This document shows, piece by piece, positions 46,140 to 58,931 of a stretch of DNA of 64,000 nucleotides. The position numbers were made by a program, and so were the translations under genes. This DNA is from Batillaria attramentaria. Lineage: Eukaryota; Mollusca; Gastropoda; Batillariidae. Below the pieces are notes generated by a model that worked only from the letters and a program-made list of their open reading frames with translations, was not told where the DNA came from and did not search any database. Each line of letters opens with the position of its first letter. Positions within the stretch are counted from its first letter, which is position 1. The stretch is taken from NCBI GenBank assembly GCA_018292915.2, contig JACVVK020000171.1, positions 967,501-1,031,500 of the forward strand, given 5' to 3'.

Positions 46140-46367
46140 ATGTCTGGCCTTCCACGGGAGGTTCTCAAATGGGTCCAAAGTCTGGACCTTACATGGCAAG
46201 TGAAAACACCAAAATGGTAAGATTCAGCCCCCCCCCCTCTCTCTCTCTCTCTCTCTTTCTGCAGGCGTTTCTGATGCTTTTTCTTTACAACTTTCCTGTT
46301 TTGCTAGGGATCTTGTACATGTAATTCCATCCAGGATTTTTTGTCCATATATAGTGCTACGTAGGAA

Positions 46368-46427
<60 letters not shown>

Positions 46428-49400
46428 GGCTATTTCATGATCTCCAGTATTAACTTTCTGTCATCAGGGATTTGACCAATGGATTATTAACTCTTTATCA
46501 TCAGGGATTTGACCAATGGATTCTTGGTGGCAGAGATCTTCTCCTGGTATTTTCCACAGGAAATCCAGATGCATTCTTTTTACAACCGATGTTCTCTTGA
46601 CCTGAAGCAAAGGAACTGGTACATCTTAAAAAATGTAAGATAATCTTTGCTTTTCTTCTGTATCATCTGCACCAGATGGAAAATATATATGAAGTCAGTT
46701 TTAACAATATCAAAATGTCTCTTTAAAAAAGGTAAATAAATAATTAAAACCTATAAAAGGAAGAAGGGAAAGTGGAAATGTGCAAGCTTTGAAGATCTGA
46801 TTGATATTTCTGATGCTGATGCATCTTGTTCAGTTTCAGTTCTCATTTCTTTCATAAATCTTGATGCCTGTCAACGTTCCTTTACAATAACTATCACGCT
46901 GTGTAACTTGTTTTTGGTTTTTTCTTCTCCACAGTTTATAAAATCCAAGCATTTGGAGATCCCTGCTGAGTATGTTGAAGGGACAATCCACACCAAAGAA
47001 GGTGCTGCTGCTCAGCTCCTTGAGTGCATGTATCAAATTCTCACCAACAGAAGGTGTGTAGATTTTACAGAAGTGCTGTCTGATAACATGCAAATGGCTG
47101 ATAACATGCAAATGGCTGATAACATGCAAACGGCAGGGGGAGCCGGGGTGGCTGAATGGTAGAGCGTTGGACTTCTAATGCTCGGGTTGTGAGTTCGTAT
47201 CCTGTCTGGGGCCAAATATTTGTGCTGGCTTTTTCATCGTTACCCCGTCTTTGATATCACCCGTATGTGGTGGAAAAGGACGTTAAACCCCCAAACACCC
47301 ACCCCAGCCACCCGCAAATGGCAGATTTGTCTCATTGCATTGCAGCAGGCAGCGTTTCTCTGAATGTCATCTGCACTGCCTCAACCATTTTACCTATAAA
47401 GCATTTTGCCTTGGCCTACTTTTCAGAGTGAGGAAACCCATTCCTGAAATGCCGACAGACTACACTGACTTTGCATACCAGGTGAAGCTGCCAATGCACG
47501 CTAGATCGACCGCTATCCAGGCAGTGAAAAACAACCTGAAGGACACAGAGATCATGGCTGACCCGAACCTGATTCTGAATGCACAGAAGGTACATATGCC
47601 CATCTCAGGCCTCATTTGTTCTGTCTTTGGTCAGACTTCTCAACAGGTAAAGGTCTCCCTGCCTTTCCCCACTGCTGTACTGCAACCACAGGCCTAAAAA
47701 AAGATAAGACCCACCGCCGCACGCTGCCACCGCTGCTTGCGAGTGTCACTATCGTGGCCATCTTGTGAATACCAGAACTCAGATGCTCTGTGTACAGGAC
47801 GCCTCGTTCGAAATACAAAGTTCTTTAGAACGACGTCATCAGAAATGTGACATAAGATAAAGCGGACCAATGCTATGCGCACTATGTAAACAGCTAATAG
47901 CGTCTGGCCAATGCTATGCGCGCTATGTAAACAGCTGATAGCATCTGGCACTTCCAGGTACTCGCAACATGGCGCGCGGCGGCGTCACACTTCCAGGACC
48001 GCAGGGGGTCTATCTTTTTTAGGTCTGTGACTGCAACCCACAACTTTGACCCTGTATGTGTATGTGTCTGTATATGTACAGTGTGTGTGTGTATGTTTTA
48101 ACCTCTACGTGTACATATTTTGACTGGGAAACTGTTTATCTGGGGGGGATGTGCTGTTGCCGTGAATATCAGTTTTGTTTTATTCATGGTCAGCAAGATT
48201 TCATTCAGTTTTACATTCACACCTCCAGTATGCATATGCTCAGGAACTGTATGGGGTGAACATGCTTGTCTCATGCAGTGGATGCTATACATCAGATATG
48301 CAATGAGCTGGACAGGTTGAATCCATGTTCAAGTTATCTGCAGTCTCACCCATTTCAGTATATGCATGTATTGCAATTGCTGAGCACAATTAGGGTTCTA
48401 AATTTATTCTTTAGTTTGTCTCTTTATTTCTCTTGTTATTTATCTTGTTTACGGTTATGTCATCAGACCCAGAAGATCATGAATGACCACATTGACCACC
48501 GTCGTATGGAGCGGATGGAAAATCCTGCACGATTTAACATCAAACCAACATTTGGAGAAAAATGCATTCGCAGGCCTCTTCCCCAGGCCTCCTCCCAGTC
48601 TGAGCCAGTTCAAAACCAAGATGATTTTGGCGCAGATGAGGATGGCGATCAGACATTCAGACCCGCCAAGGAACAGAGTGAGTTGACCTGTATGCCGGTA
48701 TATGTAAAGTAGGCTAACTTTTAACTGCTGCTTTTTAACCTGATTGCTGCAACCTTCTCCTAATCATGAATACAACCAGTGCCAAGATCCCTTCATATTT
48801 CACAGAATGATTTTTATTTGTTGGTTGTTAGTTTTGTTTTATTTGCTTGGAGGGGTAAGGGGGTGCTGTTTTTGTTGTTGTTGTTGTTTTGTTTGTTTGT
48901 TGTTGTTTCTTGGGGAAGGGGGGGGGGGAGGAGTAATGGTGGAGGGTCGTGTGCTGTTTGTTTAGGGGGCCTTTTTCGTTCGGTTGGTTGGATGGTCAGA
49001 TCTTGTCATCGGTGGCCTTGCCAAACCTCATATGCTGAATGATTATCATTTCACTCGTGAGGTTCGGTGAAGGACAGCAATGGCGTGTTCTGGATGAAGC
49101 AAGCAGGAAGAGTTTGGGTCAAAATTTATGGTTGAAAAATGTGTTGGTATGTAATGTAGGGCTTCGTATCCATATCGGAAATTGGTCATACTGCAAACTG
49201 ATTTATTTTTTTAAATGTCTGTTGTTGTTGTTTTTTTTAACCAATTAAAGCAGACATATGTCCTGTCGTTTCTGCGGCACAGTGGACAAGTGTCTGATAC
49301 TTTTATGGTCAGCCAGTCCTGTTACAGTAGCCTTGGATATGAGGGTGGGGTGGGTGTTTGGGGGTTTAACGTCCTTTTCCACCACATAAGGTGATATCAG

Positions 49401-50716
49401 AGACGGGGCAACGGTGAAAAAGCCAGCACAAATATTTGGCCCCAGCCGGGATCGAACTCATGACCTGAGCATTAGAAGTCCAACACTCTACCATTCGACC
49501 ACCCCGGCTCCCCCTTGGATATGAAGCCCTGGGTATAAATGCATGTACAGGTTACACCATGAGGTATTTGACTCAGGGGGGTATGTTTGAAATCTTGCCT
49601 CTATACAGGTCAAACATCGAAAAAGCCAAAAAAGCCGAAAAAAAATTTTGCTTTCAGTCAGTTTAGAGACCCATCACGCTAATGAGTTCTGAATATCACG
49701 CAGATGTAAGAACGTACATGTTGGTTCTTGAAAAAAATCGCGTTTGCTGTTTGCTCAGTTGTTGTTGTTTTTTATGTTCATTATCTTGTGGTGTTCTGGC
49801 TTGCTTTTGTCCAAAGAGAAAACTTTTTGATACCATAAATCTGACCCAAAATCTCAGAATGGATTTGTTTTTGTTCACTGTTTTGGATGGGTAGGTGTCA
49901 CCGCATTCATCTCTACACCTTCTACATGCACAGTGAAGGAGTCTGCTCTGCCGGGGCGGATTCTCTCCTATGTGTACGATATAAGCAGAGACGTCTCTGC
50001 ATGAAGACCCTTAAAACGTTCTGAAATCACACAGATAAGCTATTTGCATGGCTTAAAGCTGTTTGTAAATACATCATAAACTGATACATAAGATAAGATT
50101 TCAAACAGAGACATACATGTACATAAGAGAAGCCTGTGGTCGGTGGCATGGAAAACAGTGAACAGCAGGTTTGCACATAAAGTTGTACATGTACCTTGCA
50201 GCAGAAGGCTTCCACTGCTTCACCCTGTGGCAGCTTGAGTATCTCAGAACAAACAGATATGTCCGCTGAGAAATAGCCACATGCGGAAAAAACGTTTCTG
50301 CCATACTGTTTGTATTGCAGATGCATAGGATGAGCTTATAAAACTCACTACACATTCCCATCTCGTTCTTGCTGACAAGTACTGGCTGGACCAATCTGAG
50401 ATATTCAGCAACATGCACACTGAGAGCATGGCTTGAACGGTGATGAAAATCGTTTGACATCCACCATTTTTTCCAAACATTGGTTGACATTTTATTTTTA
50501 TTTTATTTTAGTAATGACTTTTCAGTTGCGTTTGCTGAAGAAAAAAGTTGGCATGTGCATGTTTCTTTATTGTGTTTGCATGCCTCGTTTGCATGTGCAT
50601 GTGCAGGTGATCTGTCATTGCCAATGTCAAGGGAGCCTAGTGTACATTTCAAGGAGATTCAAGTGCAGCAGATGGACAAGTCGGCCCTGTACAACATGCC
50701 CATCCCTGGAGTTTGA
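46140..50716 (+). CDS. SPATA4: Spermatogenesis-associated protein 4 (six coding exons, 269 aa)
   Basis: Coding exons: 46140-46216, 46505-46634, 46935-47053, 47427-47589, 48467-48677, 50607-50716. All are GT-AG with consistent phases, totalling 810 nt. Residues about 3-105 form the calponin-homology-like (CH_2/CLAMP type) domain: REVLKWVQSLDL, NGFLVAEIFSWYFPQEI, NWYILKNFIKSKHLEIP and GTIHTKEGAAAQLLECMYQILTNR. The second half has DYTDFAYQVKLP, STAIQAVKNNL and RFNIKPTFGE, matching the vertebrate protein, and a short hydrophilic C-terminus. SPATA4 is testis- or cilia-associated in animals; the CH-like domain suggests microtubule or axoneme contact (inference). Two family 1 SINEs lie in introns, and the exon 2 acceptor is duplicated. 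Confidence 0.95.
46371..46425. repeat. (GT)n microsatellite in SPATA4 intron 1
   Basis: About 27 GT units, close to the duplicated acceptor. Confidence 0.9.
46449..46521 (+). repeat. 37-bp tandem duplication of the SPATA4 exon 2 splice acceptor
   Basis: 'attaact-tct-tcatcagggatttgacc' occurs twice, with acceptors ending at 46467 and 46504. Only the second keeps the reading frame, because the offset of 37 is not a multiple of three. Confidence 0.9.
47083..47135 (+). repeat. 18-bp triplicate in SPATA4 intron 3
   Basis: Three copies of 'tgataacatgcaaatggc', the last slightly changed, directly before a SINE. Confidence 0.85.
47126..47324 (+). mobile_element. SINE family 1 in SPATA4 intron 3
   Basis: Element 47137-47313, TSD gcaaacggcag / gcaaatggcag. 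Complete tRNA-like head ('ggctgaatggtagagcgttg', 'gagttcgtatcc'). Confidence 0.85.
49331..49524 (-). mobile_element. SINE family 1 in SPATA4 intron 5
   Basis: Element 49343-49512 in minus orientation with a perfect 12-bp TSD ccttggatatga (49331-49342, 49513-49524). Confidence 0.9.
50110..50280 (+). mobile_element. SINE family 4 fragment
   Basis: 'gtggtcggtggcatgg-aaaac', 'aggtttgcacataaagt', 'cactgctt-accctgtggca' and 'atatgt-cgctgagaa' parallel the 3' half of the element at 62325-62862. Confidence 0.6.
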
Positions 50717-51027
50717 CCACTGAGAAACTAAACCGCTCAAAATGATAGAACAACTGCAAAATGACACATACAGACTTTCCTGGAAATGGAAATACTTCTA
50801 CAGAGAAAACAGCTAATATTGCCCATGCGGAAAAACACCACCAAACATCCTTGAGTTTTGGTAAAAACAAATGTGCAGCCTGTACTGGAAAAAATAATGA
50901 TGGGTGTTTATACCTTAGCATCTGCTTCTGCGAGGAAGTTAAGCCAAGCTGATTGCCCGTGAAAATTTGTAGATGAGCAACCTGAGGATTGTCAGTGAGG
51001 TGTGTTACAATTAATGTATAACACTGC

Positions 51028-51033
51028 AATAAA
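51028..51033 (+). promoter_or_regulatory. Candidate SPATA4 polyadenylation signal
   Basis: AATAAA about 310 bp after the stop codon, with TG-rich sequence following. Confidence 0.55.
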
Positions 51034-51109
51034 TGTGAATGTTATCATTGTATTCTTGAGATCTCAAGTTCATGATACGTTCATGCAGGATTCTGTCTAG
51101 AAAAGAAAC

Positions 51110-51293
51110 TACAGTCGAACCTGCCAAGGCGGTCACCTGTATAAGCCAAACCACTGTCTAACCTGGTCACCCTAGAGGATCCCCTGACACACTAGCTGTT
51201 GACATGACACCCTGGATAAACCGGTCACCCTGTCTAAGAGTGGTCAGTTTGACCCAGTCCTTGGGTGACCGCCTTACACAGGGTTTGACTGTA
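51110..51293. mobile_element. Pogo-like MITE, complete
   Basis: 180-bp element (51112-51291) between TA dinucleotides. The left end CAGTCGAACCTGCCAAGGCG pairs with the right end CGCCTTACACAGGGTTTGACTG read inversely. The inner 'ggtcaccct' motif also repeats inversely. The CAGT-start and TA duplication fit pogo-type Tc1/mariner. No coding. Confidence 0.82.
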
Positions 51294-51399
51294 TCTGAAA
51301 CTGTGTTTGTTGGGGTCTTTTGCTGTTGTTGTTTTCCCAATAAAGACTTGTTTGATTACTGCATTTATTGCTGAAACTGCAAGTCCTATTCAGTTATAC

Positions 51400-51448
<49 letters not shown>

Positions 51449-52182
51449 TTTGGTATGTGGGTGAATGTGTCTGTCTGTGTGTAACAGAAATATCCTGACA
51501 GCTACATGTCATACATGTACCAGTTACGTTTACAAAATACCGCTTCACTTTTTGCAGGCCTCTAAGCAGGAGATGGTTCCATCTCCATCCTAGACTTTCG
51601 CACACTAGGCAAGTGTAGCAACGGATTGCAAGCAGCAAACGCCAGAAGTACACATTTTCATCATGGCATGCAAAGAAACAGGAAAATAGGCAGCATATGT
51701 TGCATAACTTCAGCTGATGCATCTCTGCATGATTCTTGAAATTTCCTCTCCGATCTTGTATTTATCCGTTCACTGATGAAATCATGTCACACCTGTGAGA
51801 GAGTGTACGTATCTGCGTGAATGTGAATTGATTTTTACTTTTTGTCATTCACTGAATTTTGTTTGTCACTAGAAGATTGTACATTCCCTTCCTCTTCTGC
51901 CAAAACAATTTAGTTACAATTTATCTACAATACGCAATGATTACAATTTATCTACAGTAAGCATGGACGATAAAATGAGCATATCACATGAAATACAAAC
52001 GTTTAGTCTTATGCCCATGTGAACGAAGCCTTTAGATCTCAAGTTCTTTACTGGCATGACATTGATGTGCATTGTCCATAGACATGTATTTCAAAATAAT
52101 GAGTGATTGAATTAAGTGGTTTGTAACATTTACTGTGCACAACTATAAAACGACCTATATTTTCTGGGTGTTTTCATTCTCA

Positions 52183-52222
<40 letters not shown>

Positions 52223-53765
52223 TGTGTGTGTGTGCGTGCAAAAGTTGACCACAATACACAAACAGAAAAAGAGCAGTTTTAAAATAAAGAGCTTGTATAA
52301 TAAAGAACAAAAACAGCTTTGGCTGTCTTCTTTATTCAGCAATACCAACAAAGCAAAATTACAACCATTTTAGGCTCTTCACATGAGCAAAACAAATTCA
52401 TCTATGCTGCAAGTACCGCTCTCTAACGTGACTGAAAATAAAGACATCACGTTCTTGCTTGCCAGACTAGTGGTTACATTTACCCTCCGATGACTCAACT
52501 TGGTTACAAAGACAGTATATCGTATGTGACCTTTGAGGGCTTCATATACATATGGGACATTAACCACAGACCGTTAAATTTTTTTGTTTGGTTGGTTTTT
52601 GTTGTTTTTTTGTTTTTTGTTTGTTTGTGTTTTTTTGTTTTTTTGTTTGGGGGGGGGGGGTGTAAATGTCCAATTATATTCTTACAGAGGCGGACATACA
52701 ATACATCCCATCATTTCTGCACCCAACTGGTCACAGTCCGAAACTCCAAACTTCTGCATGTGGTTTCTAATGAGACTACCAGTACTATATGCACATTTCA
52801 TTCTACCAGCAGGCAGAGGAGGACAATTTGTTCACAAGCATGATAATTTTCACAAAGCACACTGCATGTGATGGTGTGTTCAAGCAGTTGTGTAAAGTTA
52901 ATTCATAAAATCGGTACCGTCAGTTACAAAATGACCTACTGGTTTGTTTGTTTTTTCTTATTCAGGAGTAATGTCCCCCCCCCCCCCCCCCCTTTTTTTT
53001 TTTGATCAGTCCTGTTTTATTTCCCACAGATATGAAGCCCTGTGCCATAAAACAGTCATTGCACCTTTGAGGTCTGGCAAGGAGTGTTACCCCATATGCA
53101 ACAGACAATACACTGTGTCAACAAACAAAATTGATGTGACTACCAGTATCCATACAAAAATTATGCAGGTGTGAAAGTATACAATTTGAGTCATATACAT
53201 AGCTGCAATAAGTATCCAGTGAAAGCTACCGTAAAAAAATACCTACAGTGAAAAAATAACATTAAAAAAAAACACAAGAACTTCTTTCACGACTGAAATT
53301 GTGTCAGAAAATACAATACACACATATTATTTCAGCCTCAGATCTAAAACAGACTCGGCCTCTTAATACCTTCACTCAAAACTGTTGTTCAACAGTTACT
53401 AACATTGTCATTATAATCTCTCTCATCCATATACAGGCCCATTCGCTTAAGTCAAACACGCTTAAGTCGAACTTCGCATACGTCAAAGCAAAAAAAAAAA
53501 AACCCAATCCCAGCCAAACTTGTTCTTTGTATGACTGAATTTTCCACGGATAAGTTGAACAGCTTGCACATTCATCTTCCAATTGCATCTTTACCAAAAA
53601 GCTACAATTACAACATATATGTTTGTATCACCAAAAAATAAATAAATAAATAAAGAAAAAAAATCTCACTGGATGATGCTGACCACAGAGTCTCACTTGC
53701 CAAGGTAAGCTTCTTGAATGCTTACTATGTTGGTTTTTCCCCCCCATATGCAGAAAAACTAGAAA
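51294..53765. other. Intergenic or UTR sequence, no exon supported
   Basis: Contains GT runs (51402-51444, 52184-52234), T- and G-rich low complexity (52580-52660), poly-C (52976-52992) and a possible degenerate pogo-like pair ('cgcttaagtcgaacttcgca' near 53457; 'gataagttgaac' near 53550). Confidence 0.45.
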
Positions 53766-54771
53766 GGCAGAAGCCTCCACGGCTCCCTTGTGACACAGGT
53801 CAAGGTCATTCACAAGAGTATGTATGTAAAGCTCTTATTACTATCCATTATCATGCCAAGTAAAGTGTCTCTGGCGCTCTGAGTCCTTGGCAATATTACA
53901 ATTTTCCCCCGAAACAGTTTGTATGGCCTTGACCTTTGGTCAAGGTCATTCAAATGAGATCTCATCATATGTCTATTATCATGCCAAGTTCGATGCCTCT
54001 AGTATTTGTAGTTCCCCCGAAAACAGTAATGTTAAAATTCATAACAGACAGCTTTAATGACCTTGACCTTCAGTCAAGGTCATTCAGAAAGGTAGGTCTC
54101 ATTGCTGTCTATCATCATGCCTCGTTTGGTGCCACTACTGTTTGTTGTTATGGACAAAATGCCAAGGTTAAAGTTTCCAAAAAAAGGCTTGCATGGCCTT
54201 GACCTTGACTAAAGTCACTGAACACAGGTATGTCTGTAAAGGTGCTGCCAATGACAATCATCACACATAGTTTGAGGCTTCTGATCCTTCTAGATTCTGA
54301 GAAAATGCAAATGTAAAATTTCCCAACAGACTGTTTTAATGACCTTGACCTTGAGTCAAGGTCATTTAAGATGGTATGTGTTGCATAGGTCTTATCACTG
54401 TCTATCAGCACGCCAGGTTTGGCACCTCTGCTGTTTGTTGTTTCTGAGAAAATGCCAATGTTAAGGTTCACAAAAATAGCTTGTACGGCCCTTGACCTTG
54501 ACACAAGGCCACTGAACACATGTATATCTGTAAAGTTCTTATGGATGTCTATCATCATACAAAGTCTAAAACCTCTGGTGTTTGTAGATTACGAGGAAAA
54601 TGCCAATGTAAAATTTTCAAACAGAGAGCTTTAGTGACCTTGACCTTGAGTCAAGGTCATTCAAAATGATATGTTTTTAAAGGTCTTGCGGTTGTCTATC
54701 AGCATGCCAAGTTTGGTGTCCCTGCTGTTTGTAGATTCTGAGAAAATGACAACGTTAAAGTTTTCTGGACA

Positions 54772-54818
<47 letters not shown>

Positions 54819-54885
54819 GACAGACAGACAGACGACGGAGGGTTAAAACATAGACTCCCATTGTTACACAAGGGAGCCAAAAAAC
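53766..54885 (-). repeat. Microsatellite-capped tandem-monomer element, third locus
   Basis: About six diverged monomers of the family seen at 5313-7355 ('tgaccttgaccttgagtcaa', 'atcatgcaaagt-taaa', 'gattctgagaaaatg'). A CA/GACA run follows at 54772-54832, then the end cap 'gacgacggagggtt' and 'acacaagggagccaaaaa'. Confidence 0.7.
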
Positions 54886-55993
54886 AACAATCTGATATAG
54901 TAGAGAATAACAGAACAAAACTAATGACACCACTGACCTAAGTACAAAAATGACAAAGGGATGACAACATGCCAAATTACGTCACCCCGTTCCAAAGTCA
55001 TGACGTCCACGCACCTAATTCTGTGTCGTATTTTCTATGGCTCAAGTCAAACAATTTAAAGCCTTTGAGTGTTATTCTTTGAGGGGATGTCAGAAATAGA
55101 TTTCTCTATTCTCAACTTTTAGCCAAAAGTGAGGAAAATTATTGGTGGCGTGGAACTGATCTGAGCATTTGGGGGAAAAAATTCATAAAAAATCTACTTG
55201 CAGAGGAAAACAAAGATTAATTTTCTAACCACAAAAAAAGAAAAAAATCAGTGCAATGTACCCAGACTTTAAGGCACACGTACTGACAATCAGAGTGTCT
55301 AAATACAGCAGTTCAGCCTCATTATTTATGTTTAAAAAAAAAATTTAAAAAAAATTAAAGATGGTATGCATATCTTCATGGAGTAGCTCCAACAGTTTGT
55401 TTAAAAAGCAACAATTTTTGCATTTTTAAGGAATCAGATCTTTTTCATTTTATTTTTACTCAGAACACAGCATTTACCCATACATGACATGTAGTACAGT
55501 GTTGCCAGATGCCTATACTACTTGCGAACCTACTCTGCAGAGCATCTCATGAAACTTTGCAAAACACTTCTGGGTAGTGTTGTCATGGTGTATGGGGGTG
55601 GACAATAAGGTAACACATGAGTTAAAAGCGAGAGATAAGGATAAACAAAATCTTAAAGAAAAAAAGAGTTAAGTCCACTTGGTATCAAGTGCAAACCCAT
55701 GGAAATTTAAAAAAATGTTCTGGGTATCAGTGCATTATTAAATTCTTACTGCATTATTATCATATTACTTATTACATTTTTAATAAAATCATTTATACAA
55801 AAATGATGCCAGAAATGTTACAATTCTGCTGTGAGCGTGCTTTAAATAAAATATTTTAAAATAAAATAGTGCAGCATGCCAAATATGTCACTGTCTACAT
55901 GTACAAAATGGGCTGGCCTAAAAAAATCATAACATCTGTGAAAAAAATAAAACATGTAAAAAAGTTTCATGAGACATAATTAATCCCAACAAA
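54886..55993. other. A/T-rich sequence without recognised features
   Basis: No open frame of note. Scattered A-rich tracts only. Confidence 0.45.
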
Positions 55994-56082
55994 AACAAGA
56001 TGGCCACCAGCCCAATATGTTGTTTCCATTTAATCACCTGCTGTCGTCACGGTCGTTCTTTTGTAATGCCATGTATTCGGGA

Positions 56083-56122
<40 letters not shown>

Positions 56123-57756
56123 CACTCTCTCTCTCTCTGAATGGAAACAACTGACCGGGCTTGTCAGACCAATCTTGGTTTTGGAAGAGAGACGTCAAGT
56201 TGTTTTCTTTGAAATCTATGACGTTTTCCTCATTGGGATGACGCATAATACATTTGACGTAATAACTTTGACTCGGATACAATTCTTGCAATGAAAGCAG
56301 CCCCATGAAAATTGAAGTGTTGCTGCTGCGCAGTGTAAAGATCGAATTTATACCGGCTCAATGTGTTTAACAGACAAGTCTTCGCGGCGAACGTTTTTTC
56401 ACTATCTGTTGTGTCTGCTGCGCGCGCGCGCACACAGACACACACAGACATACGCGCGCGCGCGCACGCACACAGACTTGCGCGAGCCGCGTTTGTGCAT
56501 GTGCTCCATTGAGACCTATGTGGTGTTCTCTCACTCTACTATGCTATTGAGTGAGAGTCAGTGGGAAAAACAAAGCTCACTACATCAATGAAACTCCCGC
56601 TTTCCCCGTCTATAAATAGAGAACTTCCGAAAAGTGACGACACACCCCCAAGAAATGCCAGCATCACGTCAATCAAACATGACGTCCGCAAACTGACGCT
56701 GATACAGTTTTGCGTCAGTGCGCGTGTGCCTTTTCTGCGATGTTTGTGAGGCGTGTGGCTTGTGTAGAGGAAATGTGCTTCGAGTACAAATTTTCGAGTA
56801 AACTGACGATAACGGCTGCAGTGAATTTTTCTAATTTTTTGGTATATTTTTTATGGCACCCCAGGCTCATTATCTATGTATAGTAGGAGCGATTTTGAGA
56901 TCTAAAGTGTGTTCACCAGCACTTTCATCAAATACGGCTTACGCCAAAAGTATAGAAGTGACAACCTCCAAAATTCACTCAGTTGAGAGTCCATATTCAT
57001 GCTATCTATGTCCAAAAAATGGAGTGGTTTAGGTAAATATTACGCCTTTAAACGCCAGAAAGCCACTTTTTTTTAAAAGGGCGATAACTCGCAAATCATG
57101 TGTGCAATCGTACCTGGATCGGGCCTTCTATTCAACAATCTTGATTCATTTAGAAACCCCAAATTTGAAATCGATCGGTTCAGTATTTTCGGAGAAATAG
57201 GCATCTGAACTGGGTTCACATGCAATGTCAACTCAGGCTCGGTTTACATGAAAACTATAAGAGCGACCATTTTCTAGTAGTGATTCTGTTCAGAGTCCGT
57301 ATTCAAGCTATCTACTGCCAAACAATTGAGTGATTTAAATAAATATTACGCCTGTGAACGAAAGACAACCAACTTGTCTCAAAAGGGCGATAACTCCCAA
57401 ATCACTTAAGCAATCATCACACGCTTGGTTCCTCTAATGTAACATTTTGATATATTTGGATACCCCAAATTTGAAGCCATTCGGTTAAGTATTTTCGAAG
57501 AAACGGGCCCGGACACAATTCACACACACACATACACACAGACGGCACTCACTGAGGAGGAGAAGCGCGTTCGGTGCACCATACATGCCAGCATCGATGA
57601 CGCATGTTTTCTTACGTCATTGTCAGAGTTACACTTGCAAAATCGTCTCTGCGGGAGATCGGCAGTGACGTGCATTTGTACCACAGATGCTTGCCTATGA
57701 ACGTGGAAATTTTAGCCCATCCTATGATGTTGTTTCCATTACTATGGAAACAACAT
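55994..57756 (+). repeat. 1.8-kb palindrome-ended repeat, copy C (complete)
   Basis: Colinear with copy B over its whole length, from 'acaagatggccaccagccca' to the palindrome at 57727-57756. The CA run is shorter (56085-56119) and the CG/CA block trimmed. It lies about 20 kb from copies A and B in the same orientation. Confidence 0.82.
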
Positions 57757-58404
57757 AAAAAATGGGGACAGCTTTTTTCTTAAAACGTGGATACACAAAT
57801 GTCTCCATCATGACTATGCACGAAATAATACAACTGAGTGAACATGACATCATGTACAAGTGCCCACCTGGACTGGATTCAATATGAGAAAAAAAAAACT
57901 CCTTGAGACACAACTAATGATAACAAAGACAAGGGAAGAACTTTGTTTTAATATGAGAGTTATGCATTAACCCCTTGGATGCTGCTGCTCGTCAAACATG
58001 TCGTTAAAAATATCATATAGGAAAGTACTGTAAGCACAGGCATATATTGCTGTTCTACTACAACTACAAACATCAACAGCAACACTCAAGGGGTTCAAAG
58101 GTAGATACATGTACCAGCATATGAACACAGTATCAATACTATCACTGAAAACAGTAGTCCTGCAGATTCGTACAACGTGCCACACTGAGACATGTAGTGT
58201 CTGGACGGACTGACCAAAAAAACAACTTGTGCAAGACAAACCATGCCAGGCAAAAAATTCAGCAAACTCTAAGCCATTAAACTTTTTCTTTAAACAAAAG
58301 TCACTGATGTGATCTCTTCATTGCTTCAACACAGTTTCGTAGCAATTAATCCACATAAAGGGAGTGCCAGTCTTGTGCATAAACGTTTACTCTCTGCAGA
58401 TGAT
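57757..58404. other. No gene seen
   Basis: Short open frames without domains. Confidence 0.45.
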
Positions 58405-58931
58405 GTAAACGTGTACAATTTTTTTTTTTTTTTTTTTGGCCACAGCTCTTCGCCGACTCCAGTGGTGTTCCTCCCTGGTAATGGGTGGAATCCATGGAGG
58501 GCTCGGAAGTTGGGGCAATTTTTTTACTATGCATGATGATGGAGATGAGGATGATGGTAAGATGATGCTATGGAGGTCCGTGTGGTTTGGGACTGCGGGG
58601 CAGGGCCGCATTCCACGCTTCCTGTCATAAATATCCCGGCATTAACCAGGCCCAGGAACTACGGCACCTGCGGTGCCGGCCGTGTAATCATCCATGTCAT
58701 AAGACGTGTCATACCAAGGAAAGCACCCCCAAAGTCGCACCCGTGAAGTGGGTGAATCTCGGCTGTGTGGCAACAGCCTCCCCATTGGGCGCATAGCACA
58801 CCCGCTCTGGGTAGGAGCCAACCTAGGTAGGAAAAATCCCGCTTGCCTCGGCTGGGACTCGAACCCGGGTCTCCCGGTCCATAGTCCGAAGTGCTAACCA
58901 CTACACTACGGGGGCTGGTAAACGTGTACAA
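58405..58931 (-). mobile_element. tRNA-derived long SINE (family 2), copy 3
   Basis: Element 58419-58917 with a perfect 14-bp TSD gtaaacgtgtacaa (58405-58418, 58918-58931). A T run at the low-coordinate end is the inverse of the A tail. The head at the high end has 'gggttcgagtccc'-like B-box and 'gtgctaaccactacactacg'. Confidence 0.92.
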
